A stretch of DNA of 64,000 bases from Galeruca laticollis (GCA_963921935.1 OY998180.1:196209044-196273043), one strand, 5' to 3'. Shown: positions 11,548-22,274, counted from the first letter of the stretch. Made by a program: numbers and translations. The notes: generated by a model from the sequence alone, not told the origin.

Positions 11548-12117
11548 CTAGTTTTTTTTTAACCCAGAAATGCCCACAATGTCCGTTGCGATATCATCTG
11601 TTTCTTCAATATTTGATCCAGAATAGCCAAAATCGGAATGTTTATCTTCATGAAAAGAGTAATCGGAGTCAAATCTTTTTAACGTCTTGCTTTTAGGAGA
11701 ACTCTTCTTATCATAGTTTTCGGATTCTGAACTGGATGAGTAGTCTACCAGTTTATTTGGTAAGGCTGGTTGTTGGGTACTAACCGAAACATTAACATTA
11801 GTTTTTCTCATAGTGTCATTTAAATTTGAAGTCTGAATAGAAACATCGTTCTCCAGATTGAATTTTGAAACGTCCTCAACAAAGTCATCTACAAGCATTA
11901 TCAGAATGTTAGCAATATCAATTAAAATATCTGACTGATCTTGTACAACTTCCATTATACTATTAGAATCAACGCTATTTTCATTGTCAATACTTTCAGT
12001 GTTGTTTTCATTTTGTACTGGTTTTAAAACTGGATAGATATTTTGCATTTTATTCGCGTTGTCGTCATTTACACATTCATTTCGAGTACTAGTATCAGCA
12101 ATATCACGCAATGCCAT
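11548..12117 (-). CDS. Acidic N-terminal region of the 3.3-kb transposon gene
   Basis: An open frame of 190 codons from an ATG at 12117 (MALRDIADTSTRNE) to a stop next to the cysteine-rich start of the DUF7869-type region. It is rich in D, E, N and S (for example SDILIDIANIL, DSDYSFHEDKHSDFG) and has no motif I recognise. DUF7869 proteins in insects often carry a variable, disordered N-terminal part, so this is probably the 5' coding portion of the same gene. Just upstream on the minus strand there is a donor-like GTAAGT (12213) and an acceptor-like TTTATTTAG ending at 12153, consistent with a 61-bp intron. The exact start is uncertain. Confidence 0.5.
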   Translation of the reverse strand: MALRDIADTSTRNECVNDDNANKMQNIYPVLKPVQNENNTESIDNENSVDSNSIMEVVQDQSDILIDIANILIMLVDDFVEDVSKFNLENDVSIQTSNLNDTMRKTNVNVSVSTQQPALPNKLVDYSSSSESENYDKKSSPKSKTLKRFDSDYSFHEDKHSDFGYSGSNIEETDDIATDIVGISGLKKN

Positions 12118-12379
12118 TAAGGCTATATGCGGTAACCTCTTGAATGAGCCATCTAAATAAATAAAAATTATATAACTAAACATAAAAACAAAAAATAATA
12201 TATTATAACTTACCAGCAAAATAATTTCAAATATCTTTAATCGCAATAAAATAAATTATTCAAACGTATTTTATTTCTAATTATTATTAATGGAATACGA
12301 TGCACTCGTCAATACCATTTAAAGCAAACTGAAATGAAATTAATTTAGTTTACTTCTAAACAAGTCGATGCAGGCTTGT

Positions 12380-12688
12380 TACTGCCCAGCCCACCTTAAG
12401 GTAAGGCGTAAGCGACATTAGGATAAATCGTAACCACCACGAGTATACGGCGCATACGATATTTTGTCAGGGTCATATTGGCGGTTACGATGTAAATACG
12501 TCCGTTATGAAAACCGTTACAAAATTACTGGTGAATACGATAACTTTAATACGAGTTTTGTATACGTTTTAAAATAATTAACAGGCTGACCTAAGTTATG
12601 TGTATGTGCTGTTCATCGTAAGCAACAGTTTGGTGTAAAAACATAATTTTCGAGAAATTAGTCGCTTACGATGTTTTGTCAAAAACCC
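12380..12688. promoter_or_regulatory. Subterminal TACGAT repeats, likely transposase-binding region
   Basis: Within about 300 bp of the right end, TTACGAT/ATCGTAA/ATACGAT-type words occur at least seven times in both orientations (for example GCGTAAGCGACATTAGG, GGTTACGATGTAAAT, GAATACGATAAC, CATCGTAAGC). The left end has fewer copies (9391, 9613, 9976). Clusters of this kind near transposon ends are usually binding sites; function here is inferred. Confidence 0.5.
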
Positions 12689-12694
12689 ATCGAT

Positions 12695-15650
12695 ATGTCA
12701 CTATTAGTATACCATGCAGATTTGTCTGGGAAAACTCAAAATATGGCAATATTCGGGATATTGACTCTTAAGAAGGATATAGGGGACAGTAAAGTTAGTT
12801 GTTATCGGTTAAACTCTTTCAGAATTGAATTTGGTATCGAAGGACAAACGTTGGAAGGATTAGACGCTCCGAAGGAGTAATTGCTCCATCCTGACGAAGA
12901 AATTCAGCGACTATATTTGACTAAAGGCCCTGTGGCTAATATATATTCATGAATTTTAATGCTATCGATGGAGCTAAATACGATTGACGGAAATTTCGGC
13001 GTGGCTGGTTGGCTTCTAACAGTGAGTAGTTTCTGATTTGGGTTTGGATGGTAGTTTGTGGATTGTTATGGTTCTCGGTAGGGGCTTCCATTGTTCCAGA
13101 TGTTTGGTAAATCTGAATTCGGCCCCGTACCCATTTGAAATAATGATAAATGGAACCTTAATTGCTTGATAAACCACAAAATAAATGGCTAGTTTTTGTA
13201 GATATATCGAATATTTCTGTTTGTTATGGATCAAGTTAAAATAATTATATGATTCGACTAGTTTACACTAACGTGAAAGTAGCTATTCACTTTAATTAAA
13301 ATATCTTTGAACTTTTACCACAAAAATACTTAGTTAGAACTGGAGCTGAAATTTTCAACTAATAGCCGAATATCGGTCAGAACCGGACTGTAGTTTTTTT
13401 TTTATTATTTTTAGCGTTTTAGTACGTTTTGTCGATTTCTGACACGGAAGGCCGTGAGATATGTTGTGAATAATACAATGAAAATAAACTAAAAATAAAA
13501 ATCACATCTATATGAAATAGCCCGAACTGGCGAATTCGCGTCTGTATGATACAAGCTTAAGAGTGGCAGCAACTCATTTTTCTATCTCACTTATTCTTTA
13601 TTCATACTCAATTCGTTGTGTGCAAACGTTGCTACTGTAGCGGGGAAGTGCGCATAGCATTTCAAGTCCAAATGACTGAGGCAGACCTATGTATGTCTGT
13701 ACCATATTAGGTAACTATGCCAAAATCTTTTATGATGTCCGGGATTCTCCGTCCGGCATAAATCGTATCGCGTGTGTTTACCATTAAATTAACGCAAAAC
13801 AGTTGACAATTTTATCTTATTTATTGATTGTACTTGATAGTTATTTTAACTAGTCTTTAAAATATTTTATGTATATGTAACTAATTGATATATATTTTTA
13901 GTTAAACAATTATCAAAATATGTAAATTATTTAGCTTAGATATGAAAATTTATAAATTCTAAATTAATTCTTATTGCCAAAATGTTATATTCGTTGTATC
14001 TTCCGTCAAAGTGAAGGTATAGGTTCCAACATGTTATTTTTAATTACAAATTTAAAAGTTTTGTGATACATTTTTTTTATTGAGTACTGCGAGGCAATAT
14101 TAATAAAAACCCTACAAAAGAATCAATCTTTGTACTGGATTTTACCATTCTTTCAACTAGCATTCAAAAACAGACGCAAGCAATACCCAGAAGTTACTTG
14201 GATGTTAACAAGAAATTTTGTTCCGATATCCGTAAGTATATGTAATATCAAGACTTGTTTCCGCCGGGAAATATCTATCAGTAATATAGTGTGTGTTAGT
14301 CATGGAAAAATGTATCACAACAAATAACCCGGTCGAAAAGCAAAAATACTTACTTATCTACTAATGCCAAGGATACTATGCACAATGTTGATTAAATCAT
14401 CATTGGACGTGGTAATAACAAATAGCAGGCAACGTCAAAACATATGGATTCATAAAATAAAATTCCAGCATCATCTGCATGGAAAATTGTAAATAATCTT
14501 ATTTTCTTACCTATTGCTTTTCTAACTGGACCAGCTAACATTAAATAGTTTCAAGTTTTTTTTAATATTTTATTGTTTACAAATATAAAAATCCTTAATT
14601 TCTAAACTAAGTACAAATACGTTCTATTATATTTCATTTTCACTGCTTGCCGGTTTTTTTCTATCAGGGGTCAAAAGCCAAATACAATAAATTAATTATT
14701 TCCAATCCCGAAAAACGTCAAATTTAAATTATAGATTGACATTCTTCAACGGGAAAATGTGATCCTATCTTCAACGTCAATGAAATAGATATTCAAAATG
14801 CTCACCGCGAAAGTCTTAATCTTAAATCAAAATGTATCTTATTGAACAATGTCGCAGACACTGTTTAATGTATTTTTAATGGATACCATCTAAAATGAAC
14901 ACTTATGGTTTTTCCTTACTTTCTAAAGATCTAAACGAGAAGTGTAGTGTATCGAATGTTAGTACCTGGTGACATTATAGTGGGAGAAATGAACGAGTTC
15001 ACTTCTAAACAGTTCAGGTGGTTCCCCGTTGCAACTTAGACTTCAATGGGACTGTGTCGTGTGTGCACATTTCTCGAGTAAGTAGCCACGTGCATTATTA
15101 AATATTTATAATAAGTATCTGCTAAGGTCAGTAGGACAAATAAAATGCTTCAAGAGACTATTTTTCATAAACTACATTTTTTCTTTAGTAGTTTGAACAA
15201 AAGAGCAAATTACTTTTATAGTCCTAACAAATTGTAATAAAAATAAACTGTTAAAGATTAAAACTAACTTTTTCTACAACCACTGCAAAACAAGCTTTTC
15301 TACACAAATTTGTATACGCAAATCAGGCCTTTTCCTAGATATCTGTTGGAAAAGTAATAACTTACTGTGGGGAAAGGACACGCTATGGCACTTTTTCGTA
15401 CGGAAATGTCAAATCGTTTTTGACAATCTAACATTATCTTTATTTATACTTGATTTGTGATCTTTATATTGAATTTTATTGACAAACACTAATATTACAA
15501 TTAATGAAAACTTATCAAAAAAAGATACACCAGGCATAACAATTCAAAACTGATCACTATAACCAGATTTTTCTATATTCAACGCTCATTTATTAAATTC
15601 TTTCTGTTCAAAGTTTAAATAAAATATAATTTAGTTTTTTCTCATTAATA
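12695..15650. other. Unassigned sequence
   Basis: No recognised coding region. Short frames at 12695-12880 and 14130-14327 match nothing I know. A segment around 14130-14232 ends in CCGTAAGTA, a plausible donor, but no partner exon was found. Confidence 0.35.
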
Positions 15651-15656
15651 AACGTG

Positions 15657-15950
15657 ATGGTTGTAGAAAAAATATTGTGTACAACTTGTACGCAAATCAC
15701 TTTTCCCACTTGATGGATTTGCGGCCCTCGCCTTACGGCTTGTGCCATAAACTTCTGCGCTCGTGGGAAAAGTGATGCTTTGCGCACTTGTTGTACAATA
15801 GTAATTACATTACGAGTGCGGAAAGTGACACTTTTCACACGGGTGGGAAATATTGTAGCACGAGGCGTAAACCGAGTGCGACAATCTCACGAGAGTGAAA
15901 AGTCACTTTCGCACAAGTAATGTACAATATTTTTCCTACGACCACCCATT
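15657..15950. mobile_element. About 293-bp MITE, TIR GGTCGTAGGAAAAATATTGT
   Basis: Left end GGTTGTAGAAAAAATATTGT and right end ACAATATTTTTCCTACGACC are inverted. The interior is made of smaller inverted pairs (AATCACTTTTCCCAC with GTGGGAAAAGTGAT, and AAAGTGACACTTTTC). No coding capacity. Related ends appear at about 19270-19298 and 21736-21840. Confidence 0.75.
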
Positions 15951-17470
15951 TTATTAAGCAATATGTAAATATCAGATCGTGTATATTGAGTTACCTGATT
16001 ACTTACGTTTTATTTGCGACAGAATATGTTTGAATATTGTTTCTATAAAAAGTGCACATAGTCCAGGAGGAATCGGCGCATGAGTACCGAAAACTATTCC
16101 ACCTCAATTTTTTTATGCGATCCTCTTTGAATTGCCCTACTGATGATATAAATGCATGTTGCCATGGGGCAACCTTGTGCCATATTGTTTAAACCGAAAT
16201 TGTTTAAACAATTGGAAGGAATTGTTATTTTTCAACCGGACAAATTTTTTTTTATATTTTTTATTGAAATACAAATAAAAAAGGTCCTATGACTTTTCAC
16301 GATAAAGTTAATATTTTTAGAGATATGAATTTTTAAAGGTTCGAAAAATCTCAAATTTGAGTACTTTTGACCCATGAAAAATATATTAAAAAAATAAAAT
16401 ATGAATAATATTTTTTTAAAATTCTTTATACAATAGTTAATAATATTCTTAATAGAGATTTAAGAAAATTTCATTGTTTATACCTGTTTTTTAATTGTTA
16501 ATTTCGCGCGCTCACAAGTATGCGTCGCTAACTTTAAGTATCGCCGTCTCTGTCTGATTCATGCGCTGCATCGACCTCTCTGTGTCCTGAATCATTATTT
16601 ATCATTTATAAAAGAAACCATTAACTTCATCAAGATTGGTAAAGAGAGCAATGTTATTAACAATTAAATTGTCTACAATTTGTTTTTAACAAAAGTAATT
16701 TAAGTATGAATCGGAACATGTAATTAAAATTACTTTTTTGTTATTATCATAGTAATTTATGCAATTTTATCAACAATAATTAGATATAATGGTATTTGAA
16801 AAATTTTTGGAATCACAATTATATATAAATAATAAGCTTTTGCTCAAAACATACATTTGGATAAATGCATTGAATCCGGAATATAAAACATTAGATTTTA
16901 CGAATTTCGCATACAAACTAGAGAATGATACTTTGCTAATACTCGTACCTTTATTTATAATCAAAACCCCATTTCCAACTGATCAAAATCTAATGTTTTA
17001 TATTCGGATTCAATGCATTTTTCCAAATGTATGTTTAAGCAAAAGCTTATTATTTATATATAATTGTGATTCCAAAATTTTTTCAAATACTATTATATCT
17101 TATTATTGTTGATAAAAATGCATAAATCACTATGATAATGACAAAAAAGTAATTTTATTTACATGTTCCGATTCATACTTAAATTACTTTTGTTAAAAAC
17201 AAATTGTAGACAATTTAATTATTAATAACATTGCTCTCTTTACCAATCTTGATAAAGTTAATGGTTTTTTAGATAAATGATTAATAATGATTCAGGACAC
17301 AGAGAGACCGCATGCAGCGCATGAGTCAGAGAGAGACGGCGATACTTAAAGGTAGCGACGCATACTTGTGAGCGCGCGAAATTAACAATTAAAAAACAGG
17401 TATAAACAATTTTCTTGAACCTCTATTAAGAATATTATTAACTATTGTATGAAGAATTTAAAAAAATTAT

Positions 17471-18330
17471 TGAAGTGAAACTTTTTATGGGACACTAGCG
17501 TTTTGTCATGAGAGTTAACTCGTCGAGCTAACAAAACTGTTAAACTCCTTGTGAGAGAGGCGGAAAAAATTAACGAAGATCCGCACAAAGAGGAGACGCC
17601 GAGAATAGTCGCAGGGCATTGTTTATTGATGGCGATCATGTTATTCCGTTTATCAATCCCCACTTCGCTGCGCGAACGATAAAGTGAGAACGCATTCGGG
17701 GGAAAAGGATACCAAAAGCGCTTAATAATTTCTGCCGATATTGGTATAATCCAGTGCGAAATTAATATAGAAATTGTTTTTGAAGTGAAACTTTTTATGG
17801 GACACTACATAGTTTTTAGTTGGGATGTAATCCGGTAATGGCTAACAAGTGTTGTAAAGCTCTTTTTCTTTTTCTAATTATCATATACACTTAACTGAGT
17901 GAGAGAGACGCAACGCTGATCTCTTCGTCCTGTCATCACTCGACTCGATTTAAAATCAAATGAAATAGCTCAGTTAGTTAGCGCGTCGTGCTAATAACGC
18001 AAGGGACGCTGGGTTAATCCCCCATGGGCCAGTACTTTTTTTGTTTTTTTTATGTTTAAAAAAGGACTTAATATGCTTTCAAATTCAAATTTCTTAAAAA
18101 GATCATTTATTTTTCGTCTTCTTCTTCTTTTATTGTAAATTGTATATTTTTATATAGTCTATCCGAAAAATTATTGTTTTATTTTAATTTTGGAAATAAT
18201 TTTTGTTTTCATTTTTTTAAATAATTATTTTGTTGATGTTTTTGAATTTTCTTTGTACACTCATTGACGGTTTTTGCGTCATAAAACATAAAAAGTTTCA
18301 CTTCTGACGCTGTTAGTTTTCGACTGACGC
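17471..18330. mobile_element. 0.85-kb insertion in the right arm of the foldback
   Basis: Interrupts the right arm between AATTTAAAAAAATTATT and TATATTTTAATATA, sequences that are contiguous in the left arm. Its left end is GAAGTGAAACTTTTTATGGG (17472); an inverted copy, CATAAAAAGTTTCACTTC, lies at about 18287-18304, and a third direct copy with GGGACACTA is at 17782. It contains a GC-richer segment (17500-17700) and the tRNA-like sequence at 17959-18031. The exact right boundary is uncertain. Confidence 0.6.
17959..18031 (+). pseudogene. tRNA-Ile(AAT)-like pseudogene
   Basis: TAGCTCAGTTAGTTAGCGCG matches the D-arm region and TCGTGCTAATAACGC the anticodon arm (AAT in CTAATAA) of eukaryotic tRNA-Ile; the 3' side ends CATGGGCCA. 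The 5' acceptor strand (AATGAAA) no longer pairs with ATGGGCC, and the T-loop reads GGTTAATCC instead of GGTTCGATCC, losing a base and the CG of the internal B box. It is therefore a tRNA-derived pseudogene, or the head of a SINE, and not a working gene. Confidence 0.75.
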
Positions 18331-18920
18331 ATAAATCTTGTTATTTATATTTTAATATATATTTCATGGGTCAAAAGTACCCAAATTTGAGATTTTTCGA
18401 ACCTTTAAAAATTCATATCTCTTAAAATATTAACTTTATCGTGAAAAGTCATAGGACCTTTTTTATTTGTATTTCAATAAAGAATATAAAAAAATTTGTC
18501 CGGTTGAAAAATAACAATTTCTTCCAATTGTTTAAACAATTTCGGTTTAAACAATATGGCACTAGGTTGCCCCATGGCAACATGCATTTATCTCATCAGT
18601 AGGGCAATTCAAAGAGGATCGCATAAAAAAATTGAGGTGGAATAGTTTTCGGTACTCATGCGCCGATTCCTCCTGGACTAACATGTATTTACAATTAATT
18701 TCATAGTGAAATAATGTTTATTTGAAAAAATGACAAGAAGTAAGTACTTATTACATACAACTGGGGAACAAATTGAATTATATACTTTACAGGGCGACAC
18801 TGAAGGCGGAGCTCTGAAAGCATGCGAGTCATATAAATATACTTTCCGAGTGTGGCGCGTACAATATTTTTTGTGCAGCCATCAATAATTTGACAATAAT
18901 ATAGGAACTGAATATTTATT

Positions 18921-19030
18921 GCTTAGCCAAGTTTTATAAATGCCCGTACTCGATGCCTAACCAAGCTTCATAAAAGTCCATCCTCGATGCCCAGCCACTT
19001 TCAACAAAAGTTCATCCTCGATGCCTATCC
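18921..19030. repeat. Three diverged ~34-bp tandem units
   Basis: Units built on CTCGATGCCTAACCAAGC / TTCATAAAAGTCCATC follow each other with substitutions. No coding meaning seen. Confidence 0.7.
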
Positions 19031-19303
19031 GGTATTTTGTCTTTAATGAACATTTTGACATAAAAGCTCGGGAAATTAGGTACTTTACCGAGAAGTTAAG
19101 TCAATTTTCCGATCTAGACCGACAACGACTTACTTTCCGAGCTAAAAAATGATCGGTAAAACGCATTTTCTAAAGTACCAGCATAAAATAGCTATTAAGA
19201 GAGGAAAGTCATACTTTGCCGCTTGAGGCAGAGAGTTGCCGAAAGCGGCAACGCACTTTCTGCTCGAATTGCACACAATATTTTTTCTACGATCACCTTA
19301 TTT

Positions 19304-19450
19304 TTAGACAAATAATTTTAAAAAAAACATGAAAAAGTCTTTTACTGCGTCCCAAAGCTCTTCGTGTTCTAAATAAATCTGTACCGCGAATTTCCACGTA
19401 CCATAGTTTTCGTGCCCTTTTAGATGCTCGATCAGCGGAAGCTGGCTCAT
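19304..19450 (-). pseudogene. Copia-type gag N-terminal fragment
   Basis: The minus strand encodes a 48-aa frame from ATG 19450: MSQLPLIEHLKGHENYGTW, then QIYLEHEELWDAV. This is the start of Copia gag (the 'L.G.ENY.TWK..M..YL..E.LW..V' block). The frame then runs into unrelated sequence and stops at 19304; no protease, integrase or RT follows. It abuts a MITE-like end (ACAATATTTTTTCTACGATC) on the left. A stub of a Ty1/Copia retrotransposon, well short of the usual 1,300+ aa polyprotein. Confidence 0.7.
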
Positions 19451-19651
19451 GATATCATTTATTAACACCAAAATTCAACAAATTACAAACTCCAGAAGCT
19501 TCAATGGTGTCTCACGCGTGTCCTGTATCCATAACCTCTTGCAATTTGATGTTTTGAGTCAAGGTTTCGAGAAGAAAAATAACTTAATCTATCAAAAACG
19601 GCGTAAACGCAACTAATGGCGATTTAAAACTTACAAAAGTCGTAAACGACA

Positions 19652-21735
19652 TTAACCTTCATAGGACTGGCCGGGGTCCGTTTGTACCCCATGACGTATG
19701 TTTTTGCTGTATCTTTCCAAACGCAAATTTTTAAACATTGATCTTTCATGTAGCTGCAGTTTATGAATTATTTTGATAAAATATGATGTATTTAGTAGTT
19801 TTTATTGGCTGGTATAAACAAAAAATAGTTTTATATTCCAGGGGTCTCTTCAGACCCCGGTCAGCCTTTTACGTCCGATAAAATAATCCCGGTAACTGTT
19901 AGTAAAATCGGGGAATCCCATACATTTAACGTTTGTTTACTCACAGGGAATTTACTCATATAATTGTAAAATGTAAATTACCAGTTCAAATAGGGGATTC
20001 CCCGCACTGCGATATAATTTTTAGACTTGAATATTCGGGTTAATCTCTTGTGATATTGCGAGTAGGGTACATCGTTTTGAAAATGAGTCAGTTTTTATTT
20101 ACAAACAATCGCAAGGGGCTTACTGACGATGAGATGTTACGTATACTTGAAAGTGATGATCCAGAATTTGATAGTGTTATCAATGAGGAAACATCGAGTG
20201 ACTTAGAAGATGAAGACATTGTCACAGAAGTAGAGGAAGAAAATGATGTAATAGTTGTTGATCAAAGTATAGAGAAAACGAACCCAGAGGAACCAACAGT
20301 TAGTAAGAGCCAGGACCTTCCAGTATATAAATCTAAAGATGGAACTGAATGGTCAAAAATTCCAGGAAACACAAAAGTTAGACGTTCAAAAGCTAATATT
20401 CGGAGACATGCCTTACAAATGCAGTTCTGATATCTCAAGTATAAAAGACGCTTTTCTTCTTTTCCTATCTCCGGATATTCTGAACATAATAGTAACCGAA
20501 ACAAACAGAAAGGCACAAACATATTATGATAAATGGAATATAGAAAATCCGAATAAAATTAAAGTTTTTGTACCTGTTGATTCTACAGAGATTGAAGCTT
20601 ATACTTGTTGCTTATTCTTGGCGCACTTCACGGATCGAAAGAGGCTATCGATATGCTCTGGTGTCAAGATATTTCTTACTGTCGTCCTATAATTCCTGCT
20701 GCAATGTCAAGAGACAGATTCAAACAAATCACTTCATTTTTACGCTTTGATAATTTTCAAACAACACAAGAACGAAAATTAGTAGATAAGCTAGCTCCGA
20801 TAAGAGATATATTCGATATTTTCACTTCTAATTGTAAAAAATCACTTAATCCTGGCGACCATATGTGTGTAGATGAGCAGCTTGTACCATTTAGGGGTAA
20901 GGCACCATTCCGAGTCAATATGAAGAGTAAACCTGATAAGTATGGAATCAAAATATGGGCTCTTGTGGACTGCACCACTTCTTATATTGCAAACATGCAA
21001 GTTTATTTGGGTAAGTTATTTGAAAAGCAATATAGGCAAACTTTATATTCCTATGTATCTATTAATTTTTAGGAAAACAAGGTAACAAAGAGGAAAAGGG
21101 TCAAGGTCAAAGGGTTGTCCTAGATTTGACAGACCATTTGGAATAACGACCGAAAACTTTTTTACAAGTTTAGAACTTGCTGACAAGTTTTGGAAAAAAA
21201 ATATTACTTTATGTGGAACCCTCCGGAAAAATAAAACATTTATTCCCAGGGAACTTCTACCGGCATCGTACAAGAAAGAGTTTTCAAGTATGTTTGCTTT
21301 TAGAAATCAAAGAACGTTAGTATCCTATATGTTCCAAAACAAAAACATGCTGTCATCTTACTTTCAAGTGAGCATACTGATAGTAAAGTAGCTGGAGAAG
21401 AACAGCACTATAAACCAGAAATTATTCTTCATTACAACAAAACAAAATGTGCTGTCGACACTTCAGATAAGTTGGCCAAAGAATATACAGTGCAGAGAAA
21501 GTCAAACCGCTGGCCAATGGCAATATTTTCGTATCTTATAGATATCGCAGGAATAAATGCTTATAAATTGTGGTTACTGCAAAACCCGGATTGGCGAAAA
21601 AACAGTTTGGACAAACGTAAAATGTATATTTTGGGACTAGGAAAAGAACTAATAAAGAAAAACGTTTTCCGGCAGATCACGGAAAACATCAACTTTGCGG
21701 TTAGATTTGAGTGTGCAAAAGCCTACTTTGGGTAG
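19652..21735 (+). mobile_element. piggyBac-type transposon, 3' end lost
   Basis: TTAA at 19652 is followed by CCTTCATAGGACTGGCCGGG, a piggyBac-like end with a GGGGTCC...ACCCC subterminal repeat; an inverted related copy lies at 19840-19872 (GACCCCGGTCAGCC). The transposase pseudogene follows. No matching right TIR or TTAA is found after the stop; the sequence passes at once into GTGATCGTAGGAAAAA, part of the MITE-like repeat also seen at 15657 and 19298. The copy is truncated or overwritten at its 3' side. Confidence 0.75.
20083..21735 (+). pseudogene. piggyBac transposase pseudogene (DDE_Tnp_1_7) with intron
   Basis: The gene starts MSQFLFTNNRKGLTDDEM at ATG 20083, with an acidic region, then DGTEWSKIP. 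Frames shift near 20400, 20600, 21135 and 21320. The catalytic blocks are present: VDEQLVPFRG (Asp at 20872), IWALVDCTTSY (Asp at 20968) and KCAVDTSDKLAKEYTVQRKS (Asp at 21457), then NRWPMAIFSYLIDIAGINAY. Between 21011 and 21072 a GTAAGT...TTTTTAG intron of 62 bp restores the frame exactly (VYLG to KQGNKEEKGQGQRVV), so the exon structure is old and genuine. The C-terminal cysteine-rich domain of many piggyBac proteins is not seen. Inactive. Confidence 0.85.
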
Positions 21736-21845
21736 TGATCGTAGGAAAAATTACTTTCCGCACGCGTGAGAATAAAGGTCACTTTCCATGGGAGTAGAGA
21801 GTGCGATATGTGTTACTTTCCTATGTGGTCGTAGGAAAAAGATAT
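21736..21845. repeat. MITE-like end fragments (GTGATCGTAGGAAAAA)
   Basis: Two same-direction copies of the end (21736 GTGATCGTAGGAAAAATTAC and about 21824 GTGGTCGTAGGAAAAA) with the CTTTCCGCACGCG and GTCACTTTCC words found in the element at 15657-15950. An inverted copy lies at 19270-19298, on the other side of the piggyBac remnant. Confidence 0.6.
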
Positions 21846-22268
21846 TATAGAAATGGTATTGCAGGTATTGTGGCAAAGTAACCCTCTATATCATAGGCTC
21901 CTATATAATGAGTTTATAAGCAAAGGCACAATAGCCCCAAGTGTGTGCACGATAAAAAAATTAAAAACATTGTTCTCTTTGGATTATGTATTTTTTATCA
22001 TTTAGACATGAACGATAAAACAATTTTATAATATTGAATGTTAATTGCAAATTCAAAGACTATACAAAAATGATTACGACATAATATATCCTAAAAATGT
22101 TGCAAAATAACCCCACCTTACGGTAATCAGGATCAGGATAACTGGCTATACTTCCCATTTAAAAAATTGAAGTTTGTACCTGTCACTCAGGGGGTTGAAG
22201 CTGTGGATCACATTGTTTTCACGTTGAAGAATGTCAGTTTATAATTTAAATTTAAGTTGTTTCAGGAA

Positions 22269-22274
<6 letters not shown>

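Larger units (their letters stand above)
9376..12688 (-). mobile_element. 3.3-kb TIR transposon carrying a DUF7869-type gene
   Basis: The ends are inverted repeats: GGGTTTTTGACAAAATATCG at 9376 and its near-exact complement ending at 12688, extending inward to GTAAGCGAC. Both outer junctions read ATCGAT, either a 6-bp target duplication or a palindromic target. All recognisable coding sequence lies inside on the minus strand and belongs to a single gene with DUF7869-like motifs. Subterminal copies of TTACGAT/ATCGTAA occur at both ends, densest on the right. This is a complete DNA-transposon architecture around a gene family without an assigned function. The superfamily name (Sola-like or other) cannot be decided by reading alone. 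Confidence 0.8.
16061..18687. mobile_element. 2.6-kb foldback element with ~840-bp arms
   Basis: The left arm 16061-16899 (starting TAGTCCAGGAGGAATCGGCG) pairs with 16985-17470 and, after an insertion, with about 18330-18687 (ending CGCCGATTCCTCCTGGACTA). The loop is about 85 nt. ACA lies on both sides, a possible 3-bp target duplication. Open frames across the axis (for example 16789-17112) are palindromic artefacts. Arms diverge slightly (small indels), so it is not an assembly mirror of one strand. It is a non-autonomous element of unknown class. Confidence 0.85.

Noticed and set aside
12695..12880. Host gene exon interrupted by the 3.3-kb transposon
   Set aside because: Joining the flanks across the ATCGAT site gives short frames but none is long, conserved or recognisable.
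16789..17112. 107-aa frame across the foldback axis and its minus-strand mate (16770-16964)
   Set aside because: The sequence is palindromic; both frames are readings of the same arm and match no family.
17959..18031. Functional tRNA-Ile gene
   Set aside because: The acceptor stem does not pair and the B box is damaged.
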